Shown: positions 53,987 through 63,888, counted from the first letter of the stretch. The stretch is DNA of 64,000 bases from Alkalibacterium gilvum (GCF_900109085.1 NZ_FNYW01000005.1:24726-88725), one strand, 5' to 3'. Notes: generated from the letters alone by a model not told the origin. Numbers and translations are program-made.

Positions 53987-55093
53987 ATGAAAATTTACGT
54001 AATATATGGTGGCGAGAATGCAGAACATGAAGTATCTGTTAAATCTGCTTTTTCAATCCTAAAACATATTTATTATGATTACCACACAATCATTCCTATA
54101 TACATAACAAGAGAAGGTGAATGGTACAAAGGCTCTGAAGTGAAAAATAAAGAAACAATTTCTACTGAAGATCAACTTAGTGATTTGAATGAGAAAGAAC
54201 TATTCTCTTTTGACGAACTGAATGAAGAAGAATGCCTTGCTTTCCCTATCCTCCACGGGCCGAATGGAGAAGACGGCACCATTCAAGGTTTATTTGAAGC
54301 TCTTCATATCCCTTATGTTGGTTCCGGTGTATTGGCTGGTGCCGTAGGTATGGATAAACTGATAAGTAAAGGCGTGTTTAAAGAAGCTGGCCTATCTGTT
54401 CTCCCTTATAAAGAGATTAAATTAAGAGAATGGAAAGTAGACAAACAAAACGTTTGTAGTAATATTGAGTCATACATAGGTTACCCCATGTATGTTAAGC
54501 CCGCGAATCAGGGGTCTAGTATTGGGATTACACGCGTGCTTGATGAGGAAGAATTGACTAAAGCTATAGAATTAGCTTTTAATTATGATTACCGTATTAT
54601 TGTAGAGAAAGAGTTGCCTGTACGTGAGATTGAAGTAGCTATTCTTGGCAATGAAGATGTACATACGTCACTACCGGGCGAAGTAGCTAAAGACGAGCAA
54701 TTTTATGCTTATGAAGATAAGTATTTCAATCAAGAAAGTGTTGTGAAAATTCCTGCTGAAATATCAGATGAATTAACCAAAAAAATACGGAAGATGGCAG
54801 CGGTAGCCTTTGAAGCAATAAATGGCTCGGGAGTTGCCCGTGTTGATTTCTTTTTGACTAATGAAGAAGATATTTATATCAATGAAGTGAACACTTTCCC
54901 AGGTTTTACAACGGATAGTATGTATCCTAAAATTTGGACAAAGACAGGCATTCCATTTGATGATTTGATTGAGGAAGTGATCCAATTAGGTATGCGTAGA
55001 TACAAGGATAAACATAAAATAAGTAAAGAAATCACAACAGGAAACAAGAATAGAGAAATGGAGAATACCGATGCCGAACTGGACAATGAATGA
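53987..55093 (+). CDS. ddl: D-alanine-D-alanine ligase
   Basis: A 368-residue ATP-grasp enzyme joining D-Ala to D-Ala for peptidoglycan. Markers: VIYGGENAEHEVSVKSAF at the start, LHGPNGEDGTIQGLFE, YPMYVKPANQGSSIGITRV and NEVNTFPGFTTDSMYP. It ends with an unusual extra 20-residue polar tail (GNKNREMENTDAELDNE) that overlaps murF by 23 bases. The start at 53987 has AAAAGGAG upstream. Cell-wall genes murF and ddl form a pair. Confidence 0.95.
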   Translation: MKIYVIYGGENAEHEVSVKSAFSILKHIYYDYHTIIPIYITREGEWYKGSEVKNKETISTEDQLSDLNEKELFSFDELNEEECLAFPILHGPNGEDGTIQGLFEALHIPYVGSGVLAGAVGMDKLISKGVFKEAGLSVLPYKEIKLREWKVDKQNVCSNIESYIGYPMYVKPANQGSSIGITRVLDEEELTKAIELAFNYDYRIIVEKELPVREIEVAILGNEDVHTSLPGEVAKDEQFYAYEDKYFNQESVVKIPAEISDELTKKIRKMAAVAFEAINGSGVARVDFFLTNEEDIYINEVNTFPGFTTDSMYPKIWTKTGIPFDDLIEEVIQLGMRRYKDKHKISKEITTGNKNREMENTDAELDNE

Positions 55094-56465
55094 AATTGCT
55101 CAAGCAGTAAAAGGGGAAATAGTAAATAAGGGAAAGATAAAAGACGTGTCAGGCGTTTCATTTGATACGCGTACGCTAGCAGAGGGAGATTTATTTATAC
55201 CACTAACAGCTGAGCGTAATGGCCATGCATTTATTCAAACGGCTATAGACAAAGGTGCATCAGCTACTTTATGGAGTGATCCCATTGAGAATGCTCCTTT
55301 AGATATTGCTGTCATACAAGTCGATGATACCCAGAAAGCTTTTCAATCCTTTGCAAAATATCATTTAAATAACGTCTCTCCTAAAGTAGTGGGAATCACA
55401 GGTAGTAACGGGAAAACCACAACGAAAGACATGGTAGCTGCGGTAGCTTCTTCAAAGTATAAAACACATAAAACAGATGGGAATTTCAATAATCATCTTG
55501 GGTTACCCATGACTATTTTAAATATGGAGAAGGATGTTGAAGTGATTGTTCTTGAAATGGGAATGGGAGAAAAAGGAGAAATAAAGGCCTTATCGAATAT
55601 TGCTGAACCGGATATTGCAGTTATAACAATGATCGGTGAATCCCATATTGAATTCTTAGGATCAAGAGAAGGTATTGCAGAAGCAAAGCTTGAAATTGTT
55701 GAAGGAATGGAACAGGGAACCCTTATATATCCAGGAGAAGAACCTTTATTACAATCGCGTATTGACAAAGGCTGGGTCGACGTAAGAGTAAAAACAATTA
55801 AAACCTTTGGTAAAAATAAAGGTGTTGATGTGTATTCCACAGAAGTCGAGACGGAAATGAAACAGACTAGATTCAAGACTAACCAGCACCCATCGATGAC
55901 ATGCGAATTGCCTATTCCAGGTGAATATAACGTTCAGAATGCTTTAGCAACAATACTTGCAGGCGAATCATTAGGTATCAATATCGAAGAAATTTACACC
56001 AAACTCGCTCATTTTCAATTAACGAAAGACCGTCTCGAGTGGGTAGATGGAATAAATGACTCAATACTTTTGAATGATGCCTATAATGCCAGTCCTTCTT
56101 CCGTGCGCGCTGTTTTAAATTATTTTAAAGGGATAGAGGTGCCTGGCCGTAAAATTGTTGTCTTGGGTGACATACTTGAACTTGGTGAACAGGCGGGAGA
56201 AATGCACCGTAAATTGCACAAAGAAATTGAGGCAGATACATTTGATGAATTGGTTCTTTACGGTGAAAATATGCGTTGCTTGTATGAAGAGATGAAAAAG
56301 AAAATGGATGAAACGAAAGTGTATCATTTTTCTGGAGATAAGGGTGCGTTGGTTGAGCATCTTAAAGAAAGTTTGAGAATTAACGATACGGCAGTGTTTA
56401 AATCCAGCTACAGTACCGGCATGCTAGAAGTTGTGACTGAGTTAAGTCAGCAAAGTGATAGGTAA
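55071..56465 (+). CDS. murF: UDP-N-acetylmuramoyl-tripeptide-D-Ala-D-Ala ligase
   Basis: A 464-residue Mur ligase adding D-Ala-D-Ala to the muropeptide. P-loop GITGSNGKTTTKDMV (about 109-123), LEMGMGEKGEI, DAYNASPSSVRAVL, and the final FKSSYSTGMLE. It overlaps the ddl tail in another frame, so the two are tightly coupled. The length is standard. Confidence 0.95.
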   Translation: MPNWTMNEIAQAVKGEIVNKGKIKDVSGVSFDTRTLAEGDLFIPLTAERNGHAFIQTAIDKGASATLWSDPIENAPLDIAVIQVDDTQKAFQSFAKYHLNNVSPKVVGITGSNGKTTTKDMVAAVASSKYKTHKTDGNFNNHLGLPMTILNMEKDVEVIVLEMGMGEKGEIKALSNIAEPDIAVITMIGESHIEFLGSREGIAEAKLEIVEGMEQGTLIYPGEEPLLQSRIDKGWVDVRVKTIKTFGKNKGVDVYSTEVETEMKQTRFKTNQHPSMTCELPIPGEYNVQNALATILAGESLGINIEEIYTKLAHFQLTKDRLEWVDGINDSILLNDAYNASPSSVRAVLNYFKGIEVPGRKIVVLGDILELGEQAGEMHRKLHKEIEADTFDELVLYGENMRCLYEEMKKKMDETKVYHFSGDKGALVEHLKESLRINDTAVFKSSYSTGMLEVVTELSQQSDR

Positions 56466-56616
56466 AACGTATTCATTTGGCGATAAATGAAAATAAGTTG
56501 AAAACATTCGGGACACATGATAAGATATCAAAGTAAGACAGACAGCTATTCGTTTAGTAGATAGAAATGTCTATCGTGTAAAATTAAAATTAAAATAATA
56601 AATACTGAGTCAAGTT

Positions 56617-56720
56617 AAATGTCATACCCTGGTGTACCGCATCGAACGATGAGATACGTGCACTAGGGTCTTTGTTTGAACAGAATTACGGAACGTTCTG
56701 TTTTTCAAGAATTGGTCTTC
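56617..56720 (+). promoter_or_regulatory. structured leader upstream of cshA
   Basis: The 336-base gap before cshA holds a hairpin ACCCT.GTG..AC/GT.CAC.AGGGT with an inner CATC/GATG (56624-56670), then ACAGAA/TTCTGT followed by TTTT (56680-56706), a terminator-like element. The long leader resembles those of cold-induced helicases, but no known motif was recognised. Confidence 0.45.
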
Positions 56721-56801
56721 TCCTTTAAAATGAGAAAATCATCCTTGGCTCTTAAACGAAAACGAATGCCTGCTAAGGAAAATAATAGGAGGAAACATTT
56801 T

Positions 56802-58259
56802 TTGAAATTTAATGAACTAGATTTAATACCAGAACTACTGAAATCCGTAAAAGGGATGGGCTTTGAAGAAACAACACCTATCCAAGAACAAACGATACCA
56901 CTTGCTTTAGAAGGTAAAGATGTTATCGGGCAAGCACAAACAGGTACAGGGAAAACTGCGGCTTTTGGTTTGCCAATGCTACAAAAAATCGATACATCTA
57001 AACATGTCGTCCAAGGTTTAGTTATCGCGCCTACGCGTGAATTAGCTATCCAGACTCAAGAAGAACTTTTCCGTCTAAGTAAAGACAAACGTGTGAAAGT
57101 TACTTGTGTATACGGTGGAGCAGACATCAGAAGACAAATTAAACAAATAAAAGGTGGCGCCCAGATTGTTGTAGGAACACCGGGTCGTATGCTTGATCAC
57201 ATTCGTCGTAAAACCTTGCGTTTAGATAAAGTTGAAACGCTTGTATTAGACGAAGCAGATGAGATGCTAAATATGGGATTCATCGAGGATATCGAGTCTA
57301 TCATCAAAGAAACGCCAAAAGAGCGTCAAACCTTGCTTTTCTCTGCAACGATGCCTGATGCTATTAAACGTATCGGTGTGCGCTTTATGCAAGATCCTGA
57401 AACCGTCCGTATTAAAACCAAAACATTATCAGCAGCTACTATTGACCAGTTCTATACAAAAGCAAGAGATAATGAAAAATTTGATATCCTTACACGTTTA
57501 ATTGACGTGCAGAATCCAAAATCAGCCTTAATCTTTGGACGTACTAAAAAACGTGTAGATGAATTGTCTAAAGGATTAGAGATGCGTGGCTACCAGGCTG
57601 AAGGAATCCATGGTGATTTATCTCAAAGTAAACGTATGAGTGTCTTGAAAGATTTCAAAAAAGGCAAAATAGATATCTTAGTAGCAACAGACGTCGCAGC
57701 GCGTGGTCTTGACGTTACTGGTCTGACACATGTTTACAACTACGATATTCCACAAGACCCTGAAAGCTACGTTCACCGAATTGGACGTACAGGTCGTGCT
57801 GGAGAAGAAGGCGTTGCTGTTACATTTGTCACGCCTCAAGAAATGGGCTATCTGCGTACAATAGAAAAATTGACGAAACAGTCAATGACTACACTTCGTC
57901 CACCTACCAATGATGAAGCGCTAGAAAGTCAACTGCAATCAGCCATGGAAGAGATTCAAAAAACAATCGATAAAAATGGCTTGGACAAATATGAATTAGC
58001 TGCAGAAAAACTACTTTCTGCATATTCAGCTGAAGATCTTGCTGCAGCTTTAGTAAAAGCGATGGTTAAAGATCCGACTGATGTCCCTGTGAAAATTTCT
58101 CCACAACGTCCGCTTCCTAACAAAGATAAGCGTAACCGTAGTAGAGGAAAAGGCAGAGGTAAAAGTGGCGGTAACCGTAATTATAAAGGTAAAAAACGCT
58201 CAAATAATGATTACAAAGGCAAACGTCAAAATAACCGTCGATCTAAAAAAGCTAAATAG
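56802..58259 (+). CDS. cshA: DEAD-box RNA helicase CshA
   Basis: A 485-residue ATP-dependent RNA helicase of the CshA type (cold and RNA-decay functions). Q motif [14 protein letters not shown], motif [26 protein letters not shown] and [10 protein letters not shown] are present. The C-terminal tail from about 440 is basic and rich in Arg, Gly, Lys and Asn ([18 protein letters not shown]), likely for RNA binding. The start is TTG at 56802, nine bases after AGGAGG; the longer N terminus from 56676 is not needed. Confidence 0.92.
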   Translation: MKFNELDLIPELLKSVKGMGFEETTPIQEQTIPLALEGKDVIGQAQTGTGKTAAFGLPMLQKIDTSKHVVQGLVIAPTRELAIQTQEELFRLSKDKRVKVTCVYGGADIRRQIKQIKGGAQIVVGTPGRMLDHIRRKTLRLDKVETLVLDEADEMLNMGFIEDIESIIKETPKERQTLLFSATMPDAIKRIGVRFMQDPETVRIKTKTLSAATIDQFYTKARDNEKFDILTRLIDVQNPKSALIFGRTKKRVDELSKGLEMRGYQAEGIHGDLSQSKRMSVLKDFKKGKIDILVATDVAARGLDVTGLTHVYNYDIPQDPESYVHRIGRTGRAGEEGVAVTFVTPQEMGYLRTIEKLTKQSMTTLRPPTNDEALESQLQSAMEEIQKTIDKNGLDKYELAAEKLLSAYSAEDLAAALVKAMVKDPTDVPVKISPQRPLPNKDKRNRSRGKGRGKSGGNRNYKGKKRSNNDYKGKRQNNRRSKKAK

Positions 58260-58269
58260 AATGATAAAG

Positions 58270-58306
58270 AAAGCCGGTAAGTTGAAAAACTTATCGGCTT
58301 TTATTA
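58270..58306 (+). terminator. terminator of cshA
   Basis: AAAGCCGGTAAGTT/AACTTATCGGCTTT stem with GAAA loop, then T. Confidence 0.9.
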
Positions 58307-58398
58307 ATAAAAAACGTATTAAATGACAATAGGGTATTAATTTGATAAGCTTATATAAGTAAGATTAGTATGGATGATTTAGAGAATAGAGGAAAAAA

Positions 58399-58752
58399 AT
58401 GATTGTTGGTATTGGTTTAGATGTCGTGGAAATAGATAGAATAAAAAAGGCGTACATAAAAAATAAGAGATTCGCACATAAGGTACTAACAAACGAAGAA
58501 TTTAAACTGTTTAGTGGATTGAAGGGGAAACGTCAATATGAATTTTTAGCGGGGCGCTTTTCTGTAAAGGAAGCATTCGCTAAGGCGATGGGCACTGGTA
58601 TAGGCAAAGTTAGTTTTTTAGATGTTGAGCTATTACCGGACCCCTTAGGAAAGCCGATTGTTACTCAAAGTCCATTTAAAGGAAATGTCTGGGTCTCCAT
58701 CACGCATACAGATAATCTTGCAGCCTCACAAGTCATCTTAGAAAAAAGTTAA
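58399..58752 (+). CDS. acpS: holo-[acyl-carrier-protein] synthase
   Basis: A 117-residue phosphopantetheinyl transferase making holo-ACP. Metal motifs: GIGLDVVEIDRI (Asp8) and FSVKEAFAKAMGTGIG (Glu57 region). Length is typical (B. subtilis 121). It leads the acpS-mazEF pair here; the alr gene that usually follows acpS in Bacillus is absent. Confidence 0.94.
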   Translation: MIVGIGLDVVEIDRIKKAYIKNKRFAHKVLTNEEFKLFSGLKGKRQYEFLAGRFSVKEAFAKAMGTGIGKVSFLDVELLPDPLGKPIVTQSPFKGNVWVSITHTDNLAASQVILEKS

Positions 58753-58921
58753 ATACCTTCCTTCATAGAATTGTCACAAAGAAACGGTCAGTTGCTTTAA
58801 CTTTCATGATAAACTAAGATAAGATAGGTATCTTTTGGTTTACCGTGAGAGTTACTGTTCTTTTGTTTTAATCACAAAAAACGGGGATATAAAGCACTAA
58901 TTTTTTTGGAGGGCATTATTC

Positions 58922-59170
58922 ATGGAAGAGTATAATAAAGAGATGACGATTGAATTGAAACAGTCCATATACGAAGAAATAGAAGAATATTGTCAGGATG
59001 CAGACATTGAAGAATCTGAACTAATTAATGATATGCTTCAATGTTTCATCAAAGATACCATGAATAAAATGGATGCCATGAGGAAAGGATATGCAGAAAT
59101 GGGCAGGATTAATTTGGAAATATGCTCAGAATTCGATGGTTGTGAGAATGATATACACGCCCATATCTGA
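58922..59170 (+). CDS. mazE: MazE-type antitoxin (NdoAI-like)
   Basis: An 82-residue protein with an N-terminal ribbon-helix-helix-like KEMTIELKQSIYEEIEEY and the signature MRKGYAEMGRINLEICSE near residues 58-75, which matches the NdoAI segment MRRGYMEMAKINLNIASE. It binds and inhibits the MazF toxin and autoregulates the operon. A GGAGG site precedes ATG. The C terminus (FDGCENDIHAHI) is shorter than in NdoAI. Confidence 0.85.
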   Translation: MEEYNKEMTIELKQSIYEEIEEYCQDADIEESELINDMLQCFIKDTMNKMDAMRKGYAEMGRINLEICSEFDGCENDIHAHI

Positions 59171-59240
59171 AGGGAAACTGCCTTTTTCAATAAAAAAGAA
59201 AGTCCCTTTGTCCAAAAGGCGCCTTTGAGGAGGAAAGCCT

Positions 59241-59597
59241 ATGGTTAAACGCGGAGAGATATATTATGCTGATTTATCACCGGTAATTGGATCCGAACAA
59301 GGGGGAATGCGCCCTGTTCTGATTGTTCAGAATAATGTCGGTAATAAATATAGTCCGACAGTTATTGTTGCCGCTATAACGACCAAAATAGAAAAAGGAA
59401 AGATGCCGACGCACGTAGAAGTCGGAGCAGATAAAGGATTAGAAAAAAATTCCGTTGTCTTACTCGAACAATTGAGAACGATTGACAAACAACGCTTAAG
59501 AGATCAGGTCACCCAATTAGATAATAAAACAATGGGAATGGTAGACGATGCTTTAGCGATAAGCATCGGTCTGTCTAATCAGTACAGACATATTTGA
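59241..59597 (+). CDS. mazF: MazF/NdoA-type endoribonuclease toxin
   Basis: A 118-residue toxin that cuts mRNA at specific sequences. It starts [31 protein letters not shown], with [24 protein letters not shown] and [15 protein letters not shown]. The dimer-forming and catalytic residues of NdoA are kept. GAGGAGG precedes the ATG, 70 bases after mazE. Confidence 0.94.
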   Translation: MVKRGEIYYADLSPVIGSEQGGMRPVLIVQNNVGNKYSPTVIVAAITTKIEKGKMPTHVEVGADKGLEKNSVVLLEQLRTIDKQRLRDQVTQLDNKTMGMVDDALAISIGLSNQYRHI

Positions 59598-59616
59598 TTT
59601 AAAAAATAATACTTAG

Positions 59617-59656
59617 AAAAGACAGCATTGATCAATGTATCAGTGCTGTCTTTTGC
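59617..59656 (+). terminator. terminator of mazEF
   Basis: AAAAGACAGCATTGAT/ATCAGTGCTGTCTTTT stem with G-U pair. The remaining bases to 59841 are AT-rich with no clear feature. Confidence 0.85.
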
Positions 59657-59841
59657 ATAACTATGGATATCAGTGAAAATGTTCAACACTCATCAATAGC
59701 ATGATGGTTAGTAGTTAACGGTGTTAGCGATATTCTAGTATAAACCCATATCTATGCTATATTTGATACTATAGGTAGCTATTTGATTGGATGAACAACA
59801 TTAAAATATAAAATAATTTTTTAAAAGGGAAGTGTAATCTG

Positions 59842-61245
59842 ATGACTGATTCAAATGCAAATAAAGAAAAATGGTTAATGCTTCAAGAAATTCAAAAAGA
59901 ACAAGTAACTAATTATTCAAAAGCAAATTATTCAAAACGAATCGATCGATTAAATCGATTGAAAAAAATAATTAAGAAACATGAAAGAGAGTGGTTAACT
60001 GCTTTAAATTCTGATTTAGGAAAGTCTGAAATGGAAAGTTTCACTTCTGAAATAGCCACGACATTAAATGAACTCGATTATGTAAAAAATCATTTGAGAA
60101 GGTGGATGGAAACAGACGAAAACACTAAACATACTGTCTTAGGTAAGGTCGAGCAATCTATTTTGAACGTTCCCTATGGTTCTATTTTAATTATTAGTCC
60201 CTGGAATTATCCTCTTCAACTAACTTTTGTTCCCTTAATCGGAGCAATCGCTGCTGGGAATCGCTGTTTTATAAAGCCATCAGAAAAATCTCCCGCTGTG
60301 AGCCAATTAGTTAACAAACTAATATCAAGTTATTTTGATCCTGAAGAAATTTTTGTTGTAGAAGGAGAAGCTGACACTGCGCAGGCGTTGTTGACGATGA
60401 ATTGGGATTATATATTTTTCACAGGTAGTTCTTTGATAGGAAGAAAAGTCTATGAAGCTGCTTCGCGTACACTAACCCCTATAACGCTTGAATTAGGTGG
60501 AAAAAATCCATGTATAGTGGATGAAACACATTGTACAAAAGAAACAGTACAAAAAATAATTTGGGGCAAATTTTTAAATGCAGGACAAACCTGTATTGCG
60601 CCCGATACTGTGTATGTGCATAAGGCAGTAGAGGAGAAATTTACCCGCCTTGCTATAGAGACGATTCGAGATTTTTATGGTAGGGAACCAGAAAAAAGTA
60701 GTGATTATAGTCGGTTAGTTGACTCAAAGCACTTTGATAAAATAAAAAACCATTTAACTCAAGGAGACATTATATATGGAGGCAGTGGAAAAAGAGATGC
60801 TTTATTCATAGAGCCTACTTTAATGAATAATATCAAAGAAGATACAGGCTTAGCCAAAGAGGAAGTATTTGGACCGATATTGCCCATCATAGCGTACGAG
60901 TCATCCGATCGATTATTAACAAAACTAAATAAGCAAGCAGCTCCGCTAGTCACTTACTTATTTTCAGATAATCCAAAATATGTTAAAGAGGTTAATAACT
61001 CTATAAAAACAGGGGCTCTCGTTGTTAATCAGGTTATTTTACATGTAGCTAGTTCCAAAATACCTTTTGGTGGTGTCGGTAATAGTGGGATAGGGAGTTA
61101 CCATGGTTATTCAAGCTATAAAACATTCACTTATGAGAAAGTGTTATATAATCAGAAAAAGGATTATGCAAATAAAGCACTATTTCCACCACATAAATCT
61201 CAGAGAATAAAATTATTTAGCTATTTTCGTAAATGGTTTACCTAA
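59842..61245 (+). CDS. aldehyde dehydrogenase
   Basis: A 467-residue NAD(P)-dependent enzyme oxidising an aldehyde to an acid. The catalytic Cys is in FLNAGQTCIAPDTVYV, the Glu in LELGGKNP, and FTGSSLIGRKVYEAA is the cofactor loop. It is a class 3-like, short ALDH with a C-terminal SYHGYSSYKTFTYEK and hydrophobic end, like Bacillus YwdH. The substrate is not known. It is monocistronic and has strong terminator. Confidence 0.9.
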   Translation: MTDSNANKEKWLMLQEIQKEQVTNYSKANYSKRIDRLNRLKKIIKKHEREWLTALNSDLGKSEMESFTSEIATTLNELDYVKNHLRRWMETDENTKHTVLGKVEQSILNVPYGSILIISPWNYPLQLTFVPLIGAIAAGNRCFIKPSEKSPAVSQLVNKLISSYFDPEEIFVVEGEADTAQALLTMNWDYIFFTGSSLIGRKVYEAASRTLTPITLELGGKNPCIVDETHCTKETVQKIIWGKFLNAGQTCIAPDTVYVHKAVEEKFTRLAIETIRDFYGREPEKSSDYSRLVDSKHFDKIKNHLTQGDIIYGGSGKRDALFIEPTLMNNIKEDTGLAKEEVFGPILPIIAYESSDRLLTKLNKQAAPLVTYLFSDNPKYVKEVNNSIKTGALVVNQVILHVASSKIPFGGVGNSGIGSYHGYSSYKTFTYEKVLYNQKKDYANKALFPPHKSQRIKLFSYFRKWFT

Positions 61246-61247
61246 TT

Positions 61248-61298
61248 AAAGATAAAGAGCACGCGTAGTCGTAAACTATGCGTGCTCTTTATCTTTGG
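61248..61298 (+). terminator. terminator of the aldehyde dehydrogenase gene
   Basis: Stem AAAGATAAAGAGCACGC/GCGTGCTCTTTATCTTT, extended by TAGT/ACTA. Confidence 0.92.
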
Positions 61299-61398
61299 AT
61301 GAATGAAAGTACTATAAAACATTTAGCTTAACTTAAAGAAAGTGCCAATTGAAAGAGAGAAGGATAAATGCTACACTACTCTTGTTGTTTTCAACAGC

Positions 61399-61440
61399 CG
61401 TGGTTCGAAAGCGCCAACCCACGAAATAAAAACTAGGAGG
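61399..61440 (+). promoter_or_regulatory. preQ1-I riboswitch overlapping the Shine-Dalgarno sequence
   Basis: Stem P1 is CGTGG/CCACG (61399-61403 and 61418-61422). It is followed by the A-rich AAATAAAAA and CTAGG, matching the preQ1-I consensus (GGTTC loop, then ATAAAAAACTA). The 3' part (AGGAGG, 61435-61440) is the ribosome site of queT, so binding would block translation. The loop is longer than in the Bacillus class. Confidence 0.75.
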
Positions 61441-61446
61441 AAATTA

Positions 61447-61941
61447 ATGAAAACAAAACAATGGGTCATCAATGCAATTATTGCTGCAATGTATACGGGG
61501 ATCACTATACTTATCGTCCCTTTCTCATTTGGAGCTATTCAGTTCAGGTTAGCGGAAATGCTGAATCATCTTGTTGTCTTCAATAAACGCTATGCCTATG
61601 GTGTGACGGCGGGGGTAGTTTTAGCAAATCTTATCCTATCACCCTTTGGTATATATGATTGGGTATTGGGCGTGGGACATACGGTGCTGTCCTTTGTTAT
61701 CTATTTTATATTAAGCAAAAAAGTTCAGTCGCCTGTTAAAAAAATGATCATCAATACGCTCGTCTTTTCTGTAATGAGTTTTATGATAGCTCTAATGCTA
61801 CTTATAATTGGTGCGGAAGAAGTCTTTTGGCTGACTTATCTCTGGATCTTTATCGGGCAAATGGTGACAATGGGGATTGGTATTCCGATTTTAACAACGC
61901 TAAACTCAAAAATTAATTTCAATAAGAAAATGGGAAATTAA
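61447..61941 (+). CDS. queT: queuosine-precursor ECF transporter S component (QueT)
   Basis: A 164-residue membrane protein with five to six hydrophobic segments, of the QueT family: IPFSFGAIQFRLAEMLNHLVVF-like region (about 22-45), then NLILSPFGIYDWVLGVGHT. It should import preQ1 or preQ0 with an ECF module. The preQ1-type riboswitch in its leader supports the substrate. The ATG at 61447 lies seven bases after AGGAGG. Confidence 0.85.
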   Translation: MKTKQWVINAIIAAMYTGITILIVPFSFGAIQFRLAEMLNHLVVFNKRYAYGVTAGVVLANLILSPFGIYDWVLGVGHTVLSFVIYFILSKKVQSPVKKMIINTLVFSVMSFMIALMLLIIGAEEVFWLTYLWIFIGQMVTMGIGIPILTTLNSKINFNKKMGN

Positions 61942-61955
61942 GAAACCGGCGCACC

Positions 61956-62008
61956 AAAAAGACGCTCATATTCTCAAGTTGTTTTGAGGAATAGAGCGTC
62001 TTTTTGAT
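61956..62008. terminator. bidirectional terminator
   Basis: AAAAAGACGCTC.ATTCTCAA/TTGAGGAATAGAGCGTCTTTTT stem between queT and the converging CBS gene. Confidence 0.9.
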
Positions 62009-62019
62009 TAGTTAAAACA

Positions 62020-62658
62020 TTAATCGTTATGAAGATTTTCTGCTTGTACGACTTTGAAACCTTTACGAGCAAGATTCTTTTTGATTTCGTTTAGTGTTTT
62101 TTCAGAAACATCGGGTTCTAAAGTCATTATTGTACGTCTAACCATATTTTCTCTCTGGTTATCAAGAGTGATACAACTCATAATAGAACAATGACGGTTA
62201 ATTATTTTAGAAATATTAGTTAAGTCACCTTTTTCACCTGGTGAGGCGATTGTTAGGACGTAGCTACCTGAATCGATACTCCAAGACTGTTGTAATAAGT
62301 CGATTAAAGTACTGTGAGTTAGGATACCGAAAAAATGATTGTTTTCATCTAAGACAGTAATGTAAGGTAAGTCCTTTATCATAAAAAATATTTTAAAAAA
62401 TGAAGAGTTTATATGCACGTATTTTGTCGCATTTTTTAAAAGATGCGTCACGGGAAGAGACATATCTCCGCCATTAGCTTTGTGTCTATAAATATGCATT
62501 TTATAGATGTTACCTCTAAAAATCTTTTCGCTTTGATCAAGAACAGGGACACACCTGTAGCCCGTCTCTTCGAGTAGTGTAATAGCCTCTTCAAGCGTTG
62601 CATCTTCTGATATAATTGAAACAATGTTTTTAGGTACAGTTAATTGCTTAATCAACAT
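62020..62658 (-). CDS. cbpA: CBS-ACT protein (c-di-AMP-binding CbpA type)
   Basis: A 212-residue protein with two CBS modules (about 5-65 and 70-130: LEEAITLLEETGYRCVPVLD, FGILTHSTLIDLLQQ) and a C-terminal ACT-like domain (about 138-210: YVLTIASPGEKGDL...). This architecture matches Listeria CbpA, one of the CBS proteins that bind c-di-AMP. Ligand binding here is inferred from architecture alone; other CBS-ACT proteins exist. Confidence 0.7.
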   Translation of the reverse strand: MLIKQLTVPKNIVSIISEDATLEEAITLLEETGYRCVPVLDQSEKIFRGNIYKMHIYRHKANGGDMSLPVTHLLKNATKYVHINSSFFKIFFMIKDLPYITVLDENNHFFGILTHSTLIDLLQQSWSIDSGSYVLTIASPGEKGDLTNISKIINRHCSIMSCITLDNQRENMVRRTIMTLEPDVSEKTLNEIKKNLARKGFKVVQAENLHND

Positions 62659-62784
62659 AAAATAATTTGCTCCTTCTCATCTGATTTTTTCTGTATTCAC
62701 ATTTTCATTATAACAGATTACTACTTGGTAGCCTAGACAATTCAGTGTAAAATAAAGAAAAGAACGTATAAAAAAGGAGTTAAT

Positions 62785-63504
62785 ATGATAAAAAGAAATG
62801 AAATGATGGATAGACCTGTGATAGAGAATGATGTTAGAGAATATTTAAGAAAAGAGCAGAAACAACTATCGGGAGAATTAAGAAAGATTGAAATGTGGGC
62901 TAACGAAAGGCGTGTGCCGATTATTCCTCATGAGACCGTAACCTTTTTTAACTGGCTACTACCTATATTACAGCCAAAAGAGATTTTAGAAATTGGAACA
63001 GCTATTGGTTTTTCAGCTGGATTAATGATACAGGCTTCATCTACAGGTAGTCATGTAACAACAATAGAGCGTAATCCAGATATGATAGAGAAAGCTAAAG
63101 TGAATTTTGAAACTTTAGGAATTTCTGACCAAGTTACTTTACTTGAGGGCCAGGCAAGTGATTGGTTAGAAAAATTGAAGAATGAATCCATTGATTTTAT
63201 ATTCATGGATAGTGCTAAGGCAAAGTACTATGATTTTTTTCCACTTTGCTATGAATTGTTGAAAAAGGGAGGAGTTATAGCGATTGATGATGTTCTCCAA
63301 GGGGGGACGATTTTGGATGACCGTTCTGATGTTCCGAGACGAAGACGAAAAATTCATGAAAAACTCAACGCCTTTTTAGATGTTGTTCTTGATCACCCAG
63401 CATTGGATGCTTCTATTATACCATTGGGAGACGGCTTGTTACTTATAACGAAAAGAGAGTCATTTGATTTTGGTTTTATGCTAACAGGGGAGCCAAGGGC
63501 ATAA
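62785..63504 (+). CDS. class I SAM-dependent O-methyltransferase (YrrM-like)
   Basis: A 239-residue protein of the O-methyltransferase (COMT-like) family. SAM motif EILEIGTAIGFSAGLM (about 67-82), acidic TTIERNPDMIEKAK and DFIFMDSAKAKYY with the catalytic Asp/Lys. IAIDDVLQGG completes the metal site. It is like Bacillus YrrM, whose tRNA-modification role (mo5U/5-methoxyuridine) is reported for the TrmR form. AAGGAG precedes ATG. Its substrate here is inferred. Confidence 0.85.
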   Translation: MIKRNEMMDRPVIENDVREYLRKEQKQLSGELRKIEMWANERRVPIIPHETVTFFNWLLPILQPKEILEIGTAIGFSAGLMIQASSTGSHVTTIERNPDMIEKAKVNFETLGISDQVTLLEGQASDWLEKLKNESIDFIFMDSAKAKYYDFFPLCYELLKKGGVIAIDDVLQGGTILDDRSDVPRRRRKIHEKLNAFLDVVLDHPALDASIIPLGDGLLLITKRESFDFGFMLTGEPRA

Positions 63505-63563
63505 GGTAGTTATTGAGAAGGATAAAAGTTAGTATAAAAAATTAAATAATTTCATAAAAATAG

Positions 63564-63592
63564 TTGACGAAAAAGAAAAGAACTGGTAAAGT
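63564..63592 (+). promoter_or_regulatory. rrn promoter P1
   Basis: TTGACG and TAAAGT with 17-base spacing. Confidence 0.75.
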
Positions 63593-63684
63593 AGTATACG
63601 TTGTTGATTAAGCGCAACCCAGTACTTTTCTTTTTTTGTTAAAATTTTCATACAATATAGAATAAAAAGAATTTGAAAAAGTTC

Positions 63685-63713
63685 TTGACAACAAAAAAGA
63701 AACACTGTAGTAT
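63685..63713 (+). promoter_or_regulatory. rrn promoter P2
   Basis: TTGACA and TAGTAT with 17-base spacing, 121 bases downstream of P1 and about 200 before the 16S gene. TCTTTGAAAACTGAAC near 63759 is the usual boxA-like leader element. Confidence 0.85.
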
Positions 63714-63888
63714 TATACGAGTTGGCACATCACGTCGCCGACAACTGAATGAAATAGATCTTTGAAAACTGAACAAAGTAAAACAACCAAATGTGCAGGG
63801 GTCTTCGATTCAATTTATTGAATCAAGACAACACAAATGAGTTAACATGTTTAACTCACAATTTTTAAATTGAGCTACATCAAACAAT

